From the NCBI RefSeq assembly GCF_001729485.1, contig NZ_CP017157.1:2480001-2544000 (forward strand): a stretch of DNA of 64,000 nt. The letters run 5' to 3'. How positions within the stretch are numbered: the first letter of the stretch is position 1; the number at the start of each line of letters is the position of its first letter. Of this stretch, positions 17,102 to 26,321 are shown one piece after another. This stretch comes from Streptomyces lydicus (GTDB lineage: Bacteria > Actinomycetota > Actinomycetes > Streptomycetales > Streptomycetaceae). The notes below the pieces were generated by a model. That model saw only the letters and a program-made list of their open reading frames with translations. It had not been told where the DNA came from and did not search any database. Made by a program: the position numbers and the translations under genes.

Positions 17102-18475
17102 GTGAGACGTCATGGTGGGGAACGTCGGAGTACCGCCCTGGTGATCGCCGCGGGTGCGACCGCGCTGGCGCTGCTGCTGGTCACCCTGGTGATGTGCGCG
17201 GGACCGGGCGGCCGGGACCGGGACCGGGACGCGAAGGGCGTCGCGCCTCCGCACCCCACCGGCCCGGCCGTCGGCTGGGGGTTCACCCACACCCAGTTCA
17301 GCGCGGACCGCGGGGCCGGCCCGGCCACCGAGCGGGCCACCCGTCTGCTGGCCGGCAGCCCCGTGCCGCAGAACCAGCACATCATGGGCTGGGGCGCCCG
17401 GAACCCCGAACCGAGCCCGGGCCGCTACGACTTCGCCGACCTGGACCGCCGGCTCGCGCTGATCCGGCGCACCGGCGGCACACCCGTCGTCACCCTGTGC
17501 TGCGCGCCGGACTGGATGAAGGGCGGCCGGGCCGGCAGCACCGACTGGAGCACCCTGGAGAAGGCCCCCGACCCGGCGCACTACGCGGACTTCGCGGCCC
17601 TCGCGGGAAAGATCGCCCGACGCTACCCGGACGTGCGGCACTTCGTCGTCTGGAACGAGTTCAAGGGGTTCTTCGACGACGCGAAGGGCCGCTGGGACAG
17701 CGAGGGCTACACCCGGCTGTACAACCTGACCTACCGCGCGCTCAAGAAGGTCAACGAGGCCGTCCGGGTGGGCGGTCCCTACCTGGTGATGGACAGCTAC
17801 CTGCCCGGCGACGACACGCACGCCTCCCGCGTCACGGGCCCCTGGGGCAGCCTCGACCAGCGGACCGTCGACGCACTGACGTACTGGAACCGGCACAAGG
17901 CCGGTGCGGACTTCCTGGTCGTCGACGGCTCCAGCTACAGCAAGGACGACCGGTACGCCCCGGACGAGTTCACCGCCGCCCGCAAGTTCGCCGACGTGGG
18001 CCGGTGGCTGCGCCGGGAGACCGGACTGCCGCTGTGGTGGGCGGAGTGGTACGTCGAGGTCGCGGCCGGCGGCGCGCGGGGCCGGGCGCCGGCCTGGAGC
18101 GAACGCAAACGCGTCGCCGCGCACGCCGCCGCGCTGATCGAGATGGCGGCGGGCGGCGCCACCAGCGGCTTCTACTGGAACCCGGAGGACGAGGGCGGGT
18201 CCGGCAGCTGCCCGGGGTGCCTGTGGACCAGCACCGAACAGGACGACGGCGGGCGCGCACTGCCGATGTTCACGCTGCTCGCGCGGTTCTCCCGGGCGTT
18301 CCCGCCCACGGCCCGGCCCCGCGCGTTCGACACCGGCCGCGCCACGGTGCCGGGGCTGGCCGACGACCGCAGCGCGCTGGTCGTGAACACCTCGGACCGG
18401 GCCGGCACCGCGACGGTGGACGGCAAGCGGCTCACCCTCGCCGGGTACGAGGTCCGGTGGGTCGACCGGTCCTGA
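17102..18475 (+). CDS. Membrane-anchored glycoside hydrolase, clan A-like (GH39-type)
   Basis: 457 residues from GTG, with an N-terminal signal anchor (about 11-33, Ala/Leu-rich, ending VMCAG). The outer part is a TIM-barrel hydrolase: the acid/base Glu in FVVWNEFKG (about 183) and a likely nucleophile Glu in WWAEWYVE (about 315), the spacing typical of clan GH-A. From general similarity I place it near xylosidase-like GH39 proteins; the exact substrate is unknown. It faces the exopolysaccharide operon, with its stop 26 bp from the flippase-fusion stop, so it may trim or release the polymer made there. Confidence 0.8.
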   Translation: MRRHGGERRSTALVIAAGATALALLLVTLVMCAGPGGRDRDRDAKGVAPPHPTGPAVGWGFTHTQFSADRGAGPATERATRLLAGSPVPQNQHIMGWGARNPEPSPGRYDFADLDRRLALIRRTGGTPVVTLCCAPDWMKGGRAGSTDWSTLEKAPDPAHYADFAALAGKIARRYPDVRHFVVWNEFKGFFDDAKGRWDSEGYTRLYNLTYRALKKVNEAVRVGGPYLVMDSYLPGDDTHASRVTGPWGSLDQRTVDALTYWNRHKAGADFLVVDGSSYSKDDRYAPDEFTAARKFADVGRWLRRETGLPLWWAEWYVEVAAGGARGRAPAWSERKRVAAHAAALIEMAAGGATSGFYWNPEDEGGSGSCPGCLWTSTEQDDGGRALPMFTLLARFSRAFPPTARPRAFDTGRATVPGLADDRSALVVNTSDRAGTATVDGKRLTLAGYEVRWVDRS

Positions 18476-18501
18476 CGCGGCACGCGGCACGGCCCCCGGC
18501 C

Positions 18502-21500
18502 TCACGACAGCGTCAGGAACCGCTGCACCAGTGCCGCCACGAACACCAGCAGCAGCGGCACCGCGAACCAGAACAGGCCCTGGGTCCACTGCGCCCGGCG
18601 CGGACCCGGCGCCATCGCGACCCGCAGCACCTCACGGGCCGTCAGCACCGCGACCAGCGCGAGCAGGGCGAGCCCACCGAGCACCGACCACGGGGTCCAG
18701 GTCACCTTCGGGCCCGCCGGGCCGGGCCGGGGCAGGGGCACCTCGCCCGCCGGCCGCCGGCCGAGTGCGTAGACCGCCGCGTGCTCGTTGGACAGCACCC
18801 GCCGCAGCTCGGAACGCCGGTCCAGGGCGGTGCGCAGCCGCCCCTCCCACCCCGCCGGGTAGCCCGAGTCCAGCCGCAGCGCCTCCGCCTGGCCGTGGTT
18901 GACGACGAGGTACGACTGCGGCCCGGCGGCCCGCAGCGCGGTGACGAGCGGCCCGACCCGCACCGGGTCCCGGGGGGCCAGGACCGGGGTGTACTGCACC
19001 CGCTCCATGTCCCGGGCGCCCCAGGGCATCGCCGGGGTGACGCTGTTGACGGGGTCGTCGCTCAGCCACAGCAGCCGTGCCGTCGGCCGGTCGTGGGCGT
19101 AGACGTAGTCCATCGCGGCGACCTCGCCGGGCCTGATCCGCTCGAACGGCTCGTTGCCCCAGCGGGCGACGAGGAAGCCGACGGCCAGCACCAGCCCGGT
19201 CAGCAGCGCGGCGAGCGGCCCCAGCGCCCGCCGGGCGGCGCCGGCACCCGGGCGGGCACCGCCGGGGACCCGCGGGAACAGCGCCAGCGCCGCCAGCACA
19301 CAGGCCCCCGGCAGCGCGAACAGAAAGACCCGCAGGGCCATTTCGCCGCCGTAGGACTGCATCCCGAAGGCCAGGAACGGGACGAAGGTGAGCACCGGGA
19401 GGGCGCGGTCGGCGAAGCCGGCCGCGCGGCGGCGCAGCACCCCCCAGCAGGCGAGCGTCAGTACCCCGCCCGCCAGCCCCACCCGGGCGTACAGGACGGC
19501 CTTGTGGGTGGCGTCGCCGCCGGCGATCCGGTCCGTCACGGAGGAGGCGACGTTGCCGCCGATGCCGCCGAGCCCGCCGAACAGCTCGTCGAAGTGCCCC
19601 GACCAGTACGGCTCGGCCAGGAACCCCACCCACGCCGCGACCAGCACGGCCAGCAGCAGCGGCAGTCCGCGCAGGGTGCAGCGTCGGACCAGCACCAGGG
19701 CGGTGAGCACGCCGAGCATCACGAACGGGGTGAGCTGATGGCCCGCCACGGACGCCGCGAACAGCGCGATCAGCGTGACCAGCAGGACCGTGCGCCGGTC
19801 CCGGCCCGCCGGGGGCGGCTCCGCCTCGCCCGGCCGCAGCCGCCCGGTGGGCGGCCGCGCCCCGCGGAACCACACCAGCAGGATCGCCACGAAGACGAGG
19901 TACAGCAGGTAGGTGAACCCCTGCGGGGAGAAGTAGTCCTGGCCGACCCAGCCGCACAGCGCGAACAGCCAGGCCGCGTACCACTTCGCCCGCCGGCTCG
20001 CCCGTATTGCGGTCAGCAGCAGGAACAGCGGTGCCAGATACAGGAGTTGCAGGGCGAGCGGCCACCAGCGCAGCACCTCGGTGAAGTCGGTGACGCCGCA
20101 CGCCCCGGCGACGAACCGCACCCCGGCGAAGAAACCGGGCCAGCTCCAGCGCGCGTCCAGGTCCGGTACCGCCGTGCCGGTGCGGCCCAGGTAGTCCAGG
20201 AAGCCCAGGTGCTGCCAGGCCGTCGGGAAGCGCGGTTCGCGCTCCAGCACGGCCGGCAGCGCGTGCAGCGCCACCACCGTCGTCAGCAGCACCGCGGCGG
20301 GCAGCGCCCGCCGCGGCCCCGGCAGCGACAGCGCCCAGGCGAACGCGGCCACCAGCACGACCACGCCGGCCAGTGTGGCGGCGGGCAGGACCGAGATCAG
20401 TCCCAGCCCGTTCATCCGGTCCAGGCCGGCGTCGCCCAGGCCGCGCAACGGGAGCCAGAACAGGGCGAGTCCGGCGGCCAGCAGCGCCCAGCCGGCCGCT
20501 GCCCGGTGCCGGCCGCGGCGCCCCGGCGTCCCCGGCGGGCGGGGGCCCCGGCGGGGCGGGGCCGTCCCGGACGCCTCCGCCGCCCGGTGCGCTTCCCGCG
20601 AGTACGGGCCGCCGCCGTCCCCGAGGTCGCCGTACACCGCCAGGTCCGCCAGGTCGCCGTCCGGGGCGAGCCCGTCCGCCGGGGCCCGGGTGAGGGGGGC
20701 CGCCGCCACCTGCCCGCGCAGCACCCGGCGCAGCCGTGGGCTCGCGAGGGTGACGATCACCGCCAGGCTGGCGGCCTCGGCGACGCCCGCGCCGGTGAGC
20801 CCCATCCGCGGCAGCAGCACCAGCGTCAGCCCGAGCACCAGCACGCACAACAGGCCCTGCAGCGCGGCCAGTCCGGCCGTCCGGCTCTGCGCCCGCAACA
20901 CCGCGAAGTGCACCTCCATCACCACCCGCAGCGCGGCGCCCACCGCCAGCCAGCGCAGCAGCGGCGTCGCCGCCCGCGCGTACCCGGCGCCGAAGACGCC
21001 CAGCAGATACGGGGCGAGGACGAACAGGGCGAGGCACCCCGGCAGCATGATGCGGGCCATCCGCCGCAGTGCCGCCCGGGTGTGCTGGGCCAGCCGCGCC
21101 GGGGCGTGCGCGCCCTCGACGGTCAGCGACGAACCCATGTTGAGGGCCAGCAGATTGACCGTGCCGCCGATGGTGGTGGTGATGTAGAAGTACGCGTTGT
21201 CCGCCGCGCCGACCTGCGAGGCCACCAGCACGGGGACGAGATGGACCACGGCCAGGGAGAACAGCGAGCCGGTGGAGTCGCCGGCCAGGAACCGGACCGT
21301 CTGCCGCAGGGACGGCGGCCGGGCGGTGCGCTGCGTCCTGCGTACGTGGCGGGGGATCAGCCGGCGGAAGACCAGCCAGCCCAGCGGGAGCACCGAGACC
21401 CCGATCGCCGCGACCCACGAGACGAAGACCCCGGCGGTGGGCACCGCGGCGGCCAGCACCACCAGCAGCCCCAGCTTCACCGTGGAGAAGGCGAGGTTGC

Positions 21501-22011
21501 CGACGGGTACCCACAGGGCGCTGCGCAGCCCGGTCAGCACGCCGTCCTGGAGGGTGAGCAGCGACCAGGCGACCACCGCCAGCACGAACCCGAGGCCGTT
21601 GGTGAACCCGTGCAGGAAGCGGTAGGAGGGGCCCCAGAGGTCGAGGGTGAGCAGGAAGACGGTCGCGGCGAGCGCCACGACCACCGAGCTGGCGGCGTAG
21701 GCGCGCCGTACCAGCCGGCCGGTGGTGTGGCCGGCCACCGGGAGGAAGCGGGCCAGCGCGCCGGTCAGCGTCAGCGCGGCCAGCCCCGCCAGCAGCTTCA
21801 TCGCGGCGATCGCCGCCGAGCCCTGGCCGACCGCGGACTCCGTGTAGCAGTGGGCCGCGACCAGCCAGAATCCCAGGCCCAGCAGTCCGGAGACGCCGGT
21901 GTTGAGCATCAGCGCGTAGGCGTTGCGGAACAGCGGACTGCCGCCGTCCCGCCCGCCCCGCCGCGGCTCCCGCTCGGCGCGTTCGGCGGCCTTGGTGGTG
22001 GTGTCGGACAC
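18502..22011 (-). CDS. Polysaccharide flippase fused to a second polytopic membrane enzyme
   Basis: 1169 residues. Residues about 25-430 form a Wzx/MVF-type lipid-linked oligosaccharide flippase: some 12 hydrophobic segments, FRNAYALMLNTGVSGLLGLG at the start and a fold with repeated Gly-rich helices. A charged Pro/Arg-rich linker (about 440-500) joins a second multi-span region (about 500-1169). That region has about ten further segments, an extracytoplasmic Trp/Asp-rich loop (LDARWSWPGF) and a late soluble loop, resembling GT-C glycosyltransferases or polymerases; I cannot assign its reaction. Last gene of the leftward operon, 51 bp after the deacetylase. Flippases are usually about 450 residues, so this is a genuine fusion rather than readthrough. 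Confidence 0.85.
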   Translation of the reverse strand: MSDTTTKAAERAEREPRRGGRDGGSPLFRNAYALMLNTGVSGLLGLGFWLVAAHCYTESAVGQGSAAIAAMKLLAGLAALTLTGALARFLPVAGHTTGRLVRRAYAASSVVVALAATVFLLTLDLWGPSYRFLHGFTNGLGFVLAVVAWSLLTLQDGVLTGLRSALWVPVGNLAFSTVKLGLLVVLAAAVPTAGVFVSWVAAIGVSVLPLGWLVFRRLIPRHVRRTQRTARPPSLRQTVRFLAGDSTGSLFSLAVVHLVPVLVASQVGAADNAYFYITTTIGGTVNLLALNMGSSLTVEGAHAPARLAQHTRAALRRMARIMLPGCLALFVLAPYLLGVFGAGYARAATPLLRWLAVGAALRVVMEVHFAVLRAQSRTAGLAALQGLLCVLVLGLTLVLLPRMGLTGAGVAEAASLAVIVTLASPRLRRVLRGQVAAAPLTRAPADGLAPDGDLADLAVYGDLGDGGGPYSREAHRAAEASGTAPPRRGPRPPGTPGRRGRHRAAAGWALLAAGLALFWLPLRGLGDAGLDRMNGLGLISVLPAATLAGVVVLVAAFAWALSLPGPRRALPAAVLLTTVVALHALPAVLEREPRFPTAWQHLGFLDYLGRTGTAVPDLDARWSWPGFFAGVRFVAGACGVTDFTEVLRWWPLALQLLYLAPLFLLLTAIRASRRAKWYAAWLFALCGWVGQDYFSPQGFTYLLYLVFVAILLVWFRGARPPTGRLRPGEAEPPPAGRDRRTVLLVTLIALFAASVAGHQLTPFVMLGVLTALVLVRRCTLRGLPLLLAVLVAAWVGFLAEPYWSGHFDELFGGLGGIGGNVASSVTDRIAGGDATHKAVLYARVGLAGGVLTLACWGVLRRRAAGFADRALPVLTFVPFLAFGMQSYGGEMALRVFLFALPGACVLAALALFPRVPGGARPGAGAARRALGPLAALLTGLVLAVGFLVARWGNEPFERIRPGEVAAMDYVYAHDRPTARLLWLSDDPVNSVTPAMPWGARDMERVQYTPVLAPRDPVRVGPLVTALRAAGPQSYLVVNHGQAEALRLDSGYPAGWEGRLRTALDRRSELRRVLSNEHAAVYALGRRPAGEVPLPRPGPAGPKVTWTPWSVLGGLALLALVAVLTAREVLRVAMAPGPRRAQWTQGLFWFAVPLLLVFVAALVQRFLTLS

Positions 22012-22062
22012 CGGCTCAGCTGCCCTTTCCGCCGTCGCGGGGGCACCGCGACGGGCTTGGCG

Positions 22063-22866
22063 TCAGTGCTCCGGCAGCCACAGCCGCACCGCCTGACGCG
22101 TCCGGCGGACCACCGCGTACCCCTTGGTGAGCGCGCGGTCCCGGGCGAAGGCACGGGTCAGTCCCCGCCCCTCGACGATCCGGGCGAACTCCTCGGTGCC
22201 GGTACGCCGCCGCACGGTCAGCCGCGCCAGCGCGTACGGTCCCTGGCGGGGCGCCGCGAGCGTGTTGCCGACCGCCAGCGCCTGCCGGAAGCCCAGTCCG
22301 CGCACCGTGCGCCGCACCCGCCGGCTGGAGTGGCCGAACGGGTAGGCGAAGGACTCCGGCGCGGTCCCGACCTCGTCGGCGATGATCTCCTTGCAGCGCA
22401 GCACCTCGTGACGCAGCCGCTCGTCGCCGAGCGCGTCCAGCCGCGGGTGGGTGTGGCTGTGGCCGCCGATCTCCACCCCCGCCCCGGCCAGCTTGCGCAC
22501 CTGGTCCCAGTCGAGCGTGGTGTCCGGCGCATCCCCGGTCCCGTACGGCCCGCCCAGCCATCCCGTGGAGACGAACAGGGTGGCGGGGAAGCCGTGCCGG
22601 GCCAGGGCGGGCAGCGCGTGGCGGTACACGCCGTCGTAGCCGTCGTCGAAGGTGATCAGCACCGGCCGCGGCGGCAGCGGGCCGTCGCCCCGCCAGGCCG
22701 CGGCGAGGGCGGTGGTGGTCAGCGGGGTGAACCCGCCGTCGGCCAGGACGGCCAGCTGCTCCTCGAACGCGGCGGGTGTCACCGAGAGGTCCCGTACGGC
22801 GGGCGTCGGGGCCACGGTGATCGCGTGGTACATCAGGATCGGCACCGCGGCCGGGCGGCCGCTCAT
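22063..22866 (-). CDS. Polysaccharide deacetylase (NodB homology)
   Basis: 267 residues. NodB motif 1 TFDDGYD (metal and base Asp, about 72-78) and motif 2 HSHTHP (metal His, about 140-145) are intact, with a PFGHSS segment and the early PILMYHAI strand of carbohydrate esterase family 4. It should remove N- or O-acetyl groups from a polysaccharide. No signal peptide is visible, so it may act in the cytoplasm or on lipid-linked intermediates. Its ATG overlaps the upstream glycosyltransferase stop by 4 bp (ATGA), showing tight coupling. Confidence 0.92.
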   Translation of the reverse strand: MSGRPAAVPILMYHAITVAPTPAVRDLSVTPAAFEEQLAVLADGGFTPLTTTALAAAWRGDGPLPPRPVLITFDDGYDGVYRHALPALARHGFPATLFVSTGWLGGPYGTGDAPDTTLDWDQVRKLAGAGVEIGGHSHTHPRLDALGDERLRHEVLRCKEIIADEVGTAPESFAYPFGHSSRRVRRTVRGLGFRQALAVGNTLAAPRQGPYALARLTVRRRTGTEEFARIVEGRGLTRAFARDRALTKGYAVVRRTRQAVRLWLPEH

Positions 22867-23945
22867 GCCGGTGCCCCCTCGTGCGCCGCGGCGGCCGGGG
22901 GCTCACCCAACGCGTCGTCAACCGCCCTGCGGGACAGCGGGATCGGCTTCATCCGGGCCCGTACCGTGCCCCAGGCGTAGCCGCCCGCCGCGGCCGCCGC
23001 CCCGGCCACGATCGCGCCGGCCCGGGCGGCCCCGCCGGGCCGGCCCAGCAGCGCGTCCCGGACGCCGCGCAGCACCCCGGCCGGCAGCACCCGCACGGTG
23101 TGCCGCCGCTCGGCCGCGAGCCCGTCCCGGGCGCCGACGCTGCGTGCCACCAGTGCCTTGGACAGGCCCTCGGCGTACGCCCGGCCGCGGAAGTACCCGA
23201 ACCGCCGGCGCTCGGCCGGCACCCGGTGGTGGATCACCGCCCGGTCGTCGATCAGCAGCACCGCGTCCGGCAGCGCCTGGCTGATCCGGATGCACAGTTC
23301 GGTCTCCTCGCAGCCCAGCGGCCGCCGGTCGCCGTCCCGCCCGATGCCCGTGGTGAAGCCGCCGACGAGGTCGAACACCGTCCTGCGGAACGAGGCGTTG
23401 CCGCCCAGCACGTTGCGCACCCGCACCTTCCCCGGGGGCAGGCCGCGGTAGGTGCAGCCCACCACCCAGTCGAACTCCTCGGGGAACCACGGCGGGCGGC
23501 TCCCGGACTCCCAGACCGGCTCGGTGCGCCCGCCGACCGCCATCACCGCCGGGTCCGCGTAGGCCGCGGCGAAGTGGTGCAGCCAGTCCCGCTCGGCCAC
23601 CGCGTCGTCGTCCAGGAACGCGATGACCTCGCCGCCGGCGGCGGCGATACCGGTGTTCCGGCCGGCGGACAGCCCGCGCGGTCCCGCGTTGGCCAGCACC
23701 CGCAGGGGCGTCGGGGGCGGCCCGGGCGGGCGCGCGACCCCGGGAGCGCGCGCGAAGTGCTCCGTGAGCCGGCCGAGCAGCCGCTGGTGGTGGTCCACCA
23801 CCAGCAGCAGCTCATGGGCGGGGTGGGACTGCCCGCGGACGGACGCCACCGCGGCCAGGATGTCGTCCCAGCGGTCCTCGGTGTGGACGCAGATGACCAC
23901 CGAGATCCCGAGGCCCGGCCCGACGGCCGGTCTCCGGGGGTTCAC
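22863..23945 (-). CDS. Family 2 glycosyltransferase
   Basis: 360 residues from a GTG that overlaps the preceding gene's stop (GTGA). GT-A fold: nucleotide-sugar site in SVVICVHTED, then GLSAGRNTGIAAA, the metal motif FLDDDAV (DxD type), a GGNASFRRTVFD acceptor segment and an EET catalytic-base region in LGCEETELCIRI. The C-terminus has an Ala-rich hydrophobic stretch (about 305-330) that may touch the membrane. Part of the exopolysaccharide operon, so it probably adds one residue of the repeat unit; donor sugar unknown. Confidence 0.92.
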   Translation of the reverse strand: MNPRRPAVGPGLGISVVICVHTEDRWDDILAAVASVRGQSHPAHELLLVVDHHQRLLGRLTEHFARAPGVARPPGPPPTPLRVLANAGPRGLSAGRNTGIAAAGGEVIAFLDDDAVAERDWLHHFAAAYADPAVMAVGGRTEPVWESGSRPPWFPEEFDWVVGCTYRGLPPGKVRVRNVLGGNASFRRTVFDLVGGFTTGIGRDGDRRPLGCEETELCIRISQALPDAVLLIDDRAVIHHRVPAERRRFGYFRGRAYAEGLSKALVARSVGARDGLAAERRHTVRVLPAGVLRGVRDALLGRPGGAARAGAIVAGAAAAAGGYAWGTVRARMKPIPLSRRAVDDALGEPPAAAAHEGAPA

Positions 23946-24757
23946 AGCGCGTCCCCGGTGATCAGTGCGGGCCGGGCCAGCCGCTTGCGCCGCGCGCCGC
24001 GCTCGCGGGCGATCACCTTCAGCACCCGCAGTCCGTCGCGTACCGCCCGGAGGTTGCTGACGCCGTGGATGCGGTTGTACTCGTGGCTGGGGATCTCCTG
24101 CACCCGCAGCCCGGCCTTGACCACCCGGATGTTCATCAGCGTCTCGACCTCGAAACCGGCGCAGTCCAGGGCGATGTGGTGCAGGCAGTGCCGCCAGAAG
24201 GCGTTGTATCCGTAGCACAGGTCGGTGTAGCGGGCGCCGAACTTGGCGTTGACGAGGGCGGTCAGCACGCGGTTGCCGAGCTTGCGGACCGGCGTCATGT
24301 CGTCCGTGCCGCCGCCGTTGGCGAACCGCGAGCCCTTGGCGAAGTCGGCCCCCGACACCAGCGCCGAGACATAGCTGACGATCTCGTTGCCGTCGGCCGA
24401 GCCGTCCGCGTCGATCATCACGATGATCTCGCCGGTGCAGGCCGCGAAGCCGCTGATCAGCGCATCGCCCTTGCCCTTGCCGCGCTGGGTGACGACCGTG
24501 ACGGCCGGCCACAGCTCCCGGGCGACGGCGACCGTGTCATCCGTGGAGTTGCCGTCGACCAGGACCACTTCGTGGATCCAGTCCGGCAGGGTCTTGAAGA
24601 CGTACGGGAGATTTTCCGCCTCGTTCATCGCCGGAATGACGACACTGACCGGTGGGGCGATGGCCAGATGTGAGGAGACGGGACGGTAGACGGCAGGGTC
24701 CGGCAGCAGCGTCAGCGGCGGTTCGTCCGCGTCGGCGGGGCGAAGGAACGAGTTCAT
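23942..24757 (-). CDS. Family 2 glycosyltransferase (dolichyl-phosphate-mannose-synthase-like)
   Basis: 271 residues from the ATG at 24757, after GAGAGGGAAAG. GT-A signatures SVVIPAMNEAENL, VLVDGNSTDDT, KGKGDALISG and the DxD in IVMIDADGSAD. The C-terminal EVETLMNIRVVKAGLRVQEI resembles DPM1-like enzymes, which load a polyprenyl phosphate with one sugar; no membrane spans are seen. First gene of the four-gene block deacetylated-polymer locus reading left to 18.5 kb, preceded by 468 bp without a gene, which should hold the promoter. Confidence 0.92.
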   Translation of the reverse strand: MNSFLRPADADEPPLTLLPDPAVYRPVSSHLAIAPPVSVVIPAMNEAENLPYVFKTLPDWIHEVVLVDGNSTDDTVAVARELWPAVTVVTQRGKGKGDALISGFAACTGEIIVMIDADGSADGNEIVSYVSALVSGADFAKGSRFANGGGTDDMTPVRKLGNRVLTALVNAKFGARYTDLCYGYNAFWRHCLHHIALDCAGFEVETLMNIRVVKAGLRVQEIPSHEYNRIHGVSNLRAVRDGLRVLKVIARERGARRKRLARPALITGDAL

Positions 24758-25225
24758 GGGTGGCTTTCCCTCTCGTCCGGCAGACCGCCCGCCCCCGGGC
24801 GGTCCGTGCTGGGTATCCGGGTCGAAAGGGGGGTTCACACCCCGCTCGGCACGGCGGGAACCGCCGTCCGAACAGGGCGAGCAGGCATGCGTGGTGCGTG
24901 CTGCGCGGCTCGTGCTCCGGCCCTCGGCGGGCAGTGGTCAGCCTGCCGGGACCGCGCGCACGGGACCCCCCCGACCGCGCACCGCACCGGACCGTCATCG
25001 TGGCGAGCCCTCCCCTGAGCCGTCGTGCGATGAGTGTCCGATGCGGGTGGATGTGCGACGGTGTTGACGACTGGACTGTAGGGCAACGCGTTCCGCGCCA
25101 AATACCGTTTGGCTCGAATAACCGGTACGTGCAGAAGTGCGCGGGTATGCATGCTCCGGCGCACGCCCTTGCGCGCCGTCACGAGCCCCCGAAGAGCCCC
25201 GATGCGACGGCGCACGCGGCCCGGC
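24758..25225. other. 468-bp intergenic stretch upstream of the glycosyltransferase operon
   Basis: No frame here has a convincing start, ribosome binding site or protein-like composition. The part around 25080-25140 is clearly more AT-rich (AAATACCGTTTGGCTCGAAT), as expected for a promoter. On the minus strand TTGGCG and TACAGT lie 15 bases apart near 25075-25101, a weak housekeeping-type promoter candidate for the leftward operon. Nothing else is identified. Confidence 0.4.
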
Positions 25226-26320
25226 TCAGTGCCCCGACCGGATCCGTCCCACCCGTTTGAGCAGGCGGTCCGCGGGGTCGCGCAGCTCGGGGCGGGCCAG
25301 TACGGCGTTGCGCAGCGCCCGTACCGGGGCGCGGCAGGCCCAGTGCCCCAGCGCGACGGGGTGCGGCCGCATCACCCACCCCTCGGCCACCCGCAGCTCC
25401 CGCGTCTTGAGGGAGTCCTTGTACTCGGCCTTGCCGCGCCCCATGTCGAGGTACGCCATCGACGCCGCGGCCGCCGCCTCGGCCATCCGCAGATGCAGCA
25501 CCAGGCCCGGCGAGTACTTCGCGAGCTCCGCGTCGTACGCCGGGAACCAGCAGGACAGCACGGACCGCGTGCGCGGCCCGAAGTGCGCGGCGATCGGCCG
25601 GTCACCGGCGTACAGCACCGACAGCAGGCCCGCGAAGGAGTCGGTGCGGGTGTGGAACAGGTCCCTGACGAGCCGCACGATCCAGGGCTGGGCGAAGCGG
25701 TCGCTGCGGCCCGTCCTGCGGTACTGCGCGGACTTCCACCGGGCGAGGGTGCGCAGCGCCTCCGGATCCCGCTCGTCGTGGACGTAGCGCACCGGCCCGA
25801 CGTCCCGGCCGAGCTTGCGCTCCTTGGCCAGGGTGGTGCGGACGAACTTCGGCGACTGCGCGCGCAGCCGCTCCAGATACGCCTCGTACCCCTGGTCCAC
25901 GTCGATGACCGGCGAGGCGTGCGGGCGCAACGAGGCGTTGTGGAACGGCTGCTGGCCGTCCACCAGGTGGTCGAACTCCAGCACCGACAGCCCGCAGGCA
26001 CCCAGCAGTTCCCGTGCGTCCCACCGGAATCCGGGCCGGTGCACCAGGCCCTGCGCGTCCGAGACGCCCAGCCCGACCGCCCGGCCCACACCGAGCGGCG
26101 AACGGTGGAAGGGCAGGAACGCCGCCGGCCGGCCGCCCTCCCGGATCACCGCGATCCGCACCCCGCCGCGGCAGCGGCCCACGGCCAGCGCGAACTCGGG
26201 GGCGAGGAACGGGTTGGCCAGCTGCGGCGCGCCCCGGGACGGCGCCGCGGACTGCAGCTCGGTCCAGGCGACCCGGTCGGCGTCGCTCAGCTCGTGCGGG
26301 TGCTGCACGGTGACGTCCAT
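25226..26320 (-). CDS. CelD/BcsL-type GNAT acyltransferase
   Basis: 364 residues. Two GNAT-like halves; the second contains the characteristic segment LDMGRGKAEYKDSLKTRE (about 300-320), with the Tyr-Lys pair seen in CelD/BcsL acetyltransferases tied to cellulose and other exopolysaccharides. The middle has HFGPRTRSVLSCWFPAYD, also typical. No signal peptide. It probably acylates a sugar or sugar nucleotide for the polymer built by the adjacent genes. The ATG is one base after the stop of the upstream membrane-protein gene. Confidence 0.88.
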   Translation of the reverse strand: MDVTVQHPHELSDADRVAWTELQSAAPSRGAPQLANPFLAPEFALAVGRCRGGVRIAVIREGGRPAAFLPFHRSPLGVGRAVGLGVSDAQGLVHRPGFRWDARELLGACGLSVLEFDHLVDGQQPFHNASLRPHASPVIDVDQGYEAYLERLRAQSPKFVRTTLAKERKLGRDVGPVRYVHDERDPEALRTLARWKSAQYRRTGRSDRFAQPWIVRLVRDLFHTRTDSFAGLLSVLYAGDRPIAAHFGPRTRSVLSCWFPAYDAELAKYSPGLVLHLRMAEAAAAASMAYLDMGRGKAEYKDSLKTRELRVAEGWVMRPHPVALGHWACRAPVRALRNAVLARPELRDPADRLLKRVGRIRSGH

Positions 26321-26321
26321 G

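Noticed and set aside
17035..22980. An uninterrupted plus-strand frame of 1981 codons
   Set aside because: It is antisense to the flippase fusion, deacetylase and part of a glycosyltransferase; its Arg/Gln/Pro-rich content is typical of a shadow frame in high-GC DNA.
24835..25215. A 126-residue protein gene in the gap before the glycosyltransferase operon
   Set aside because: No ribosome binding site, and Arg/Pro/Ala-rich composition in all frames; better read as promoter region.
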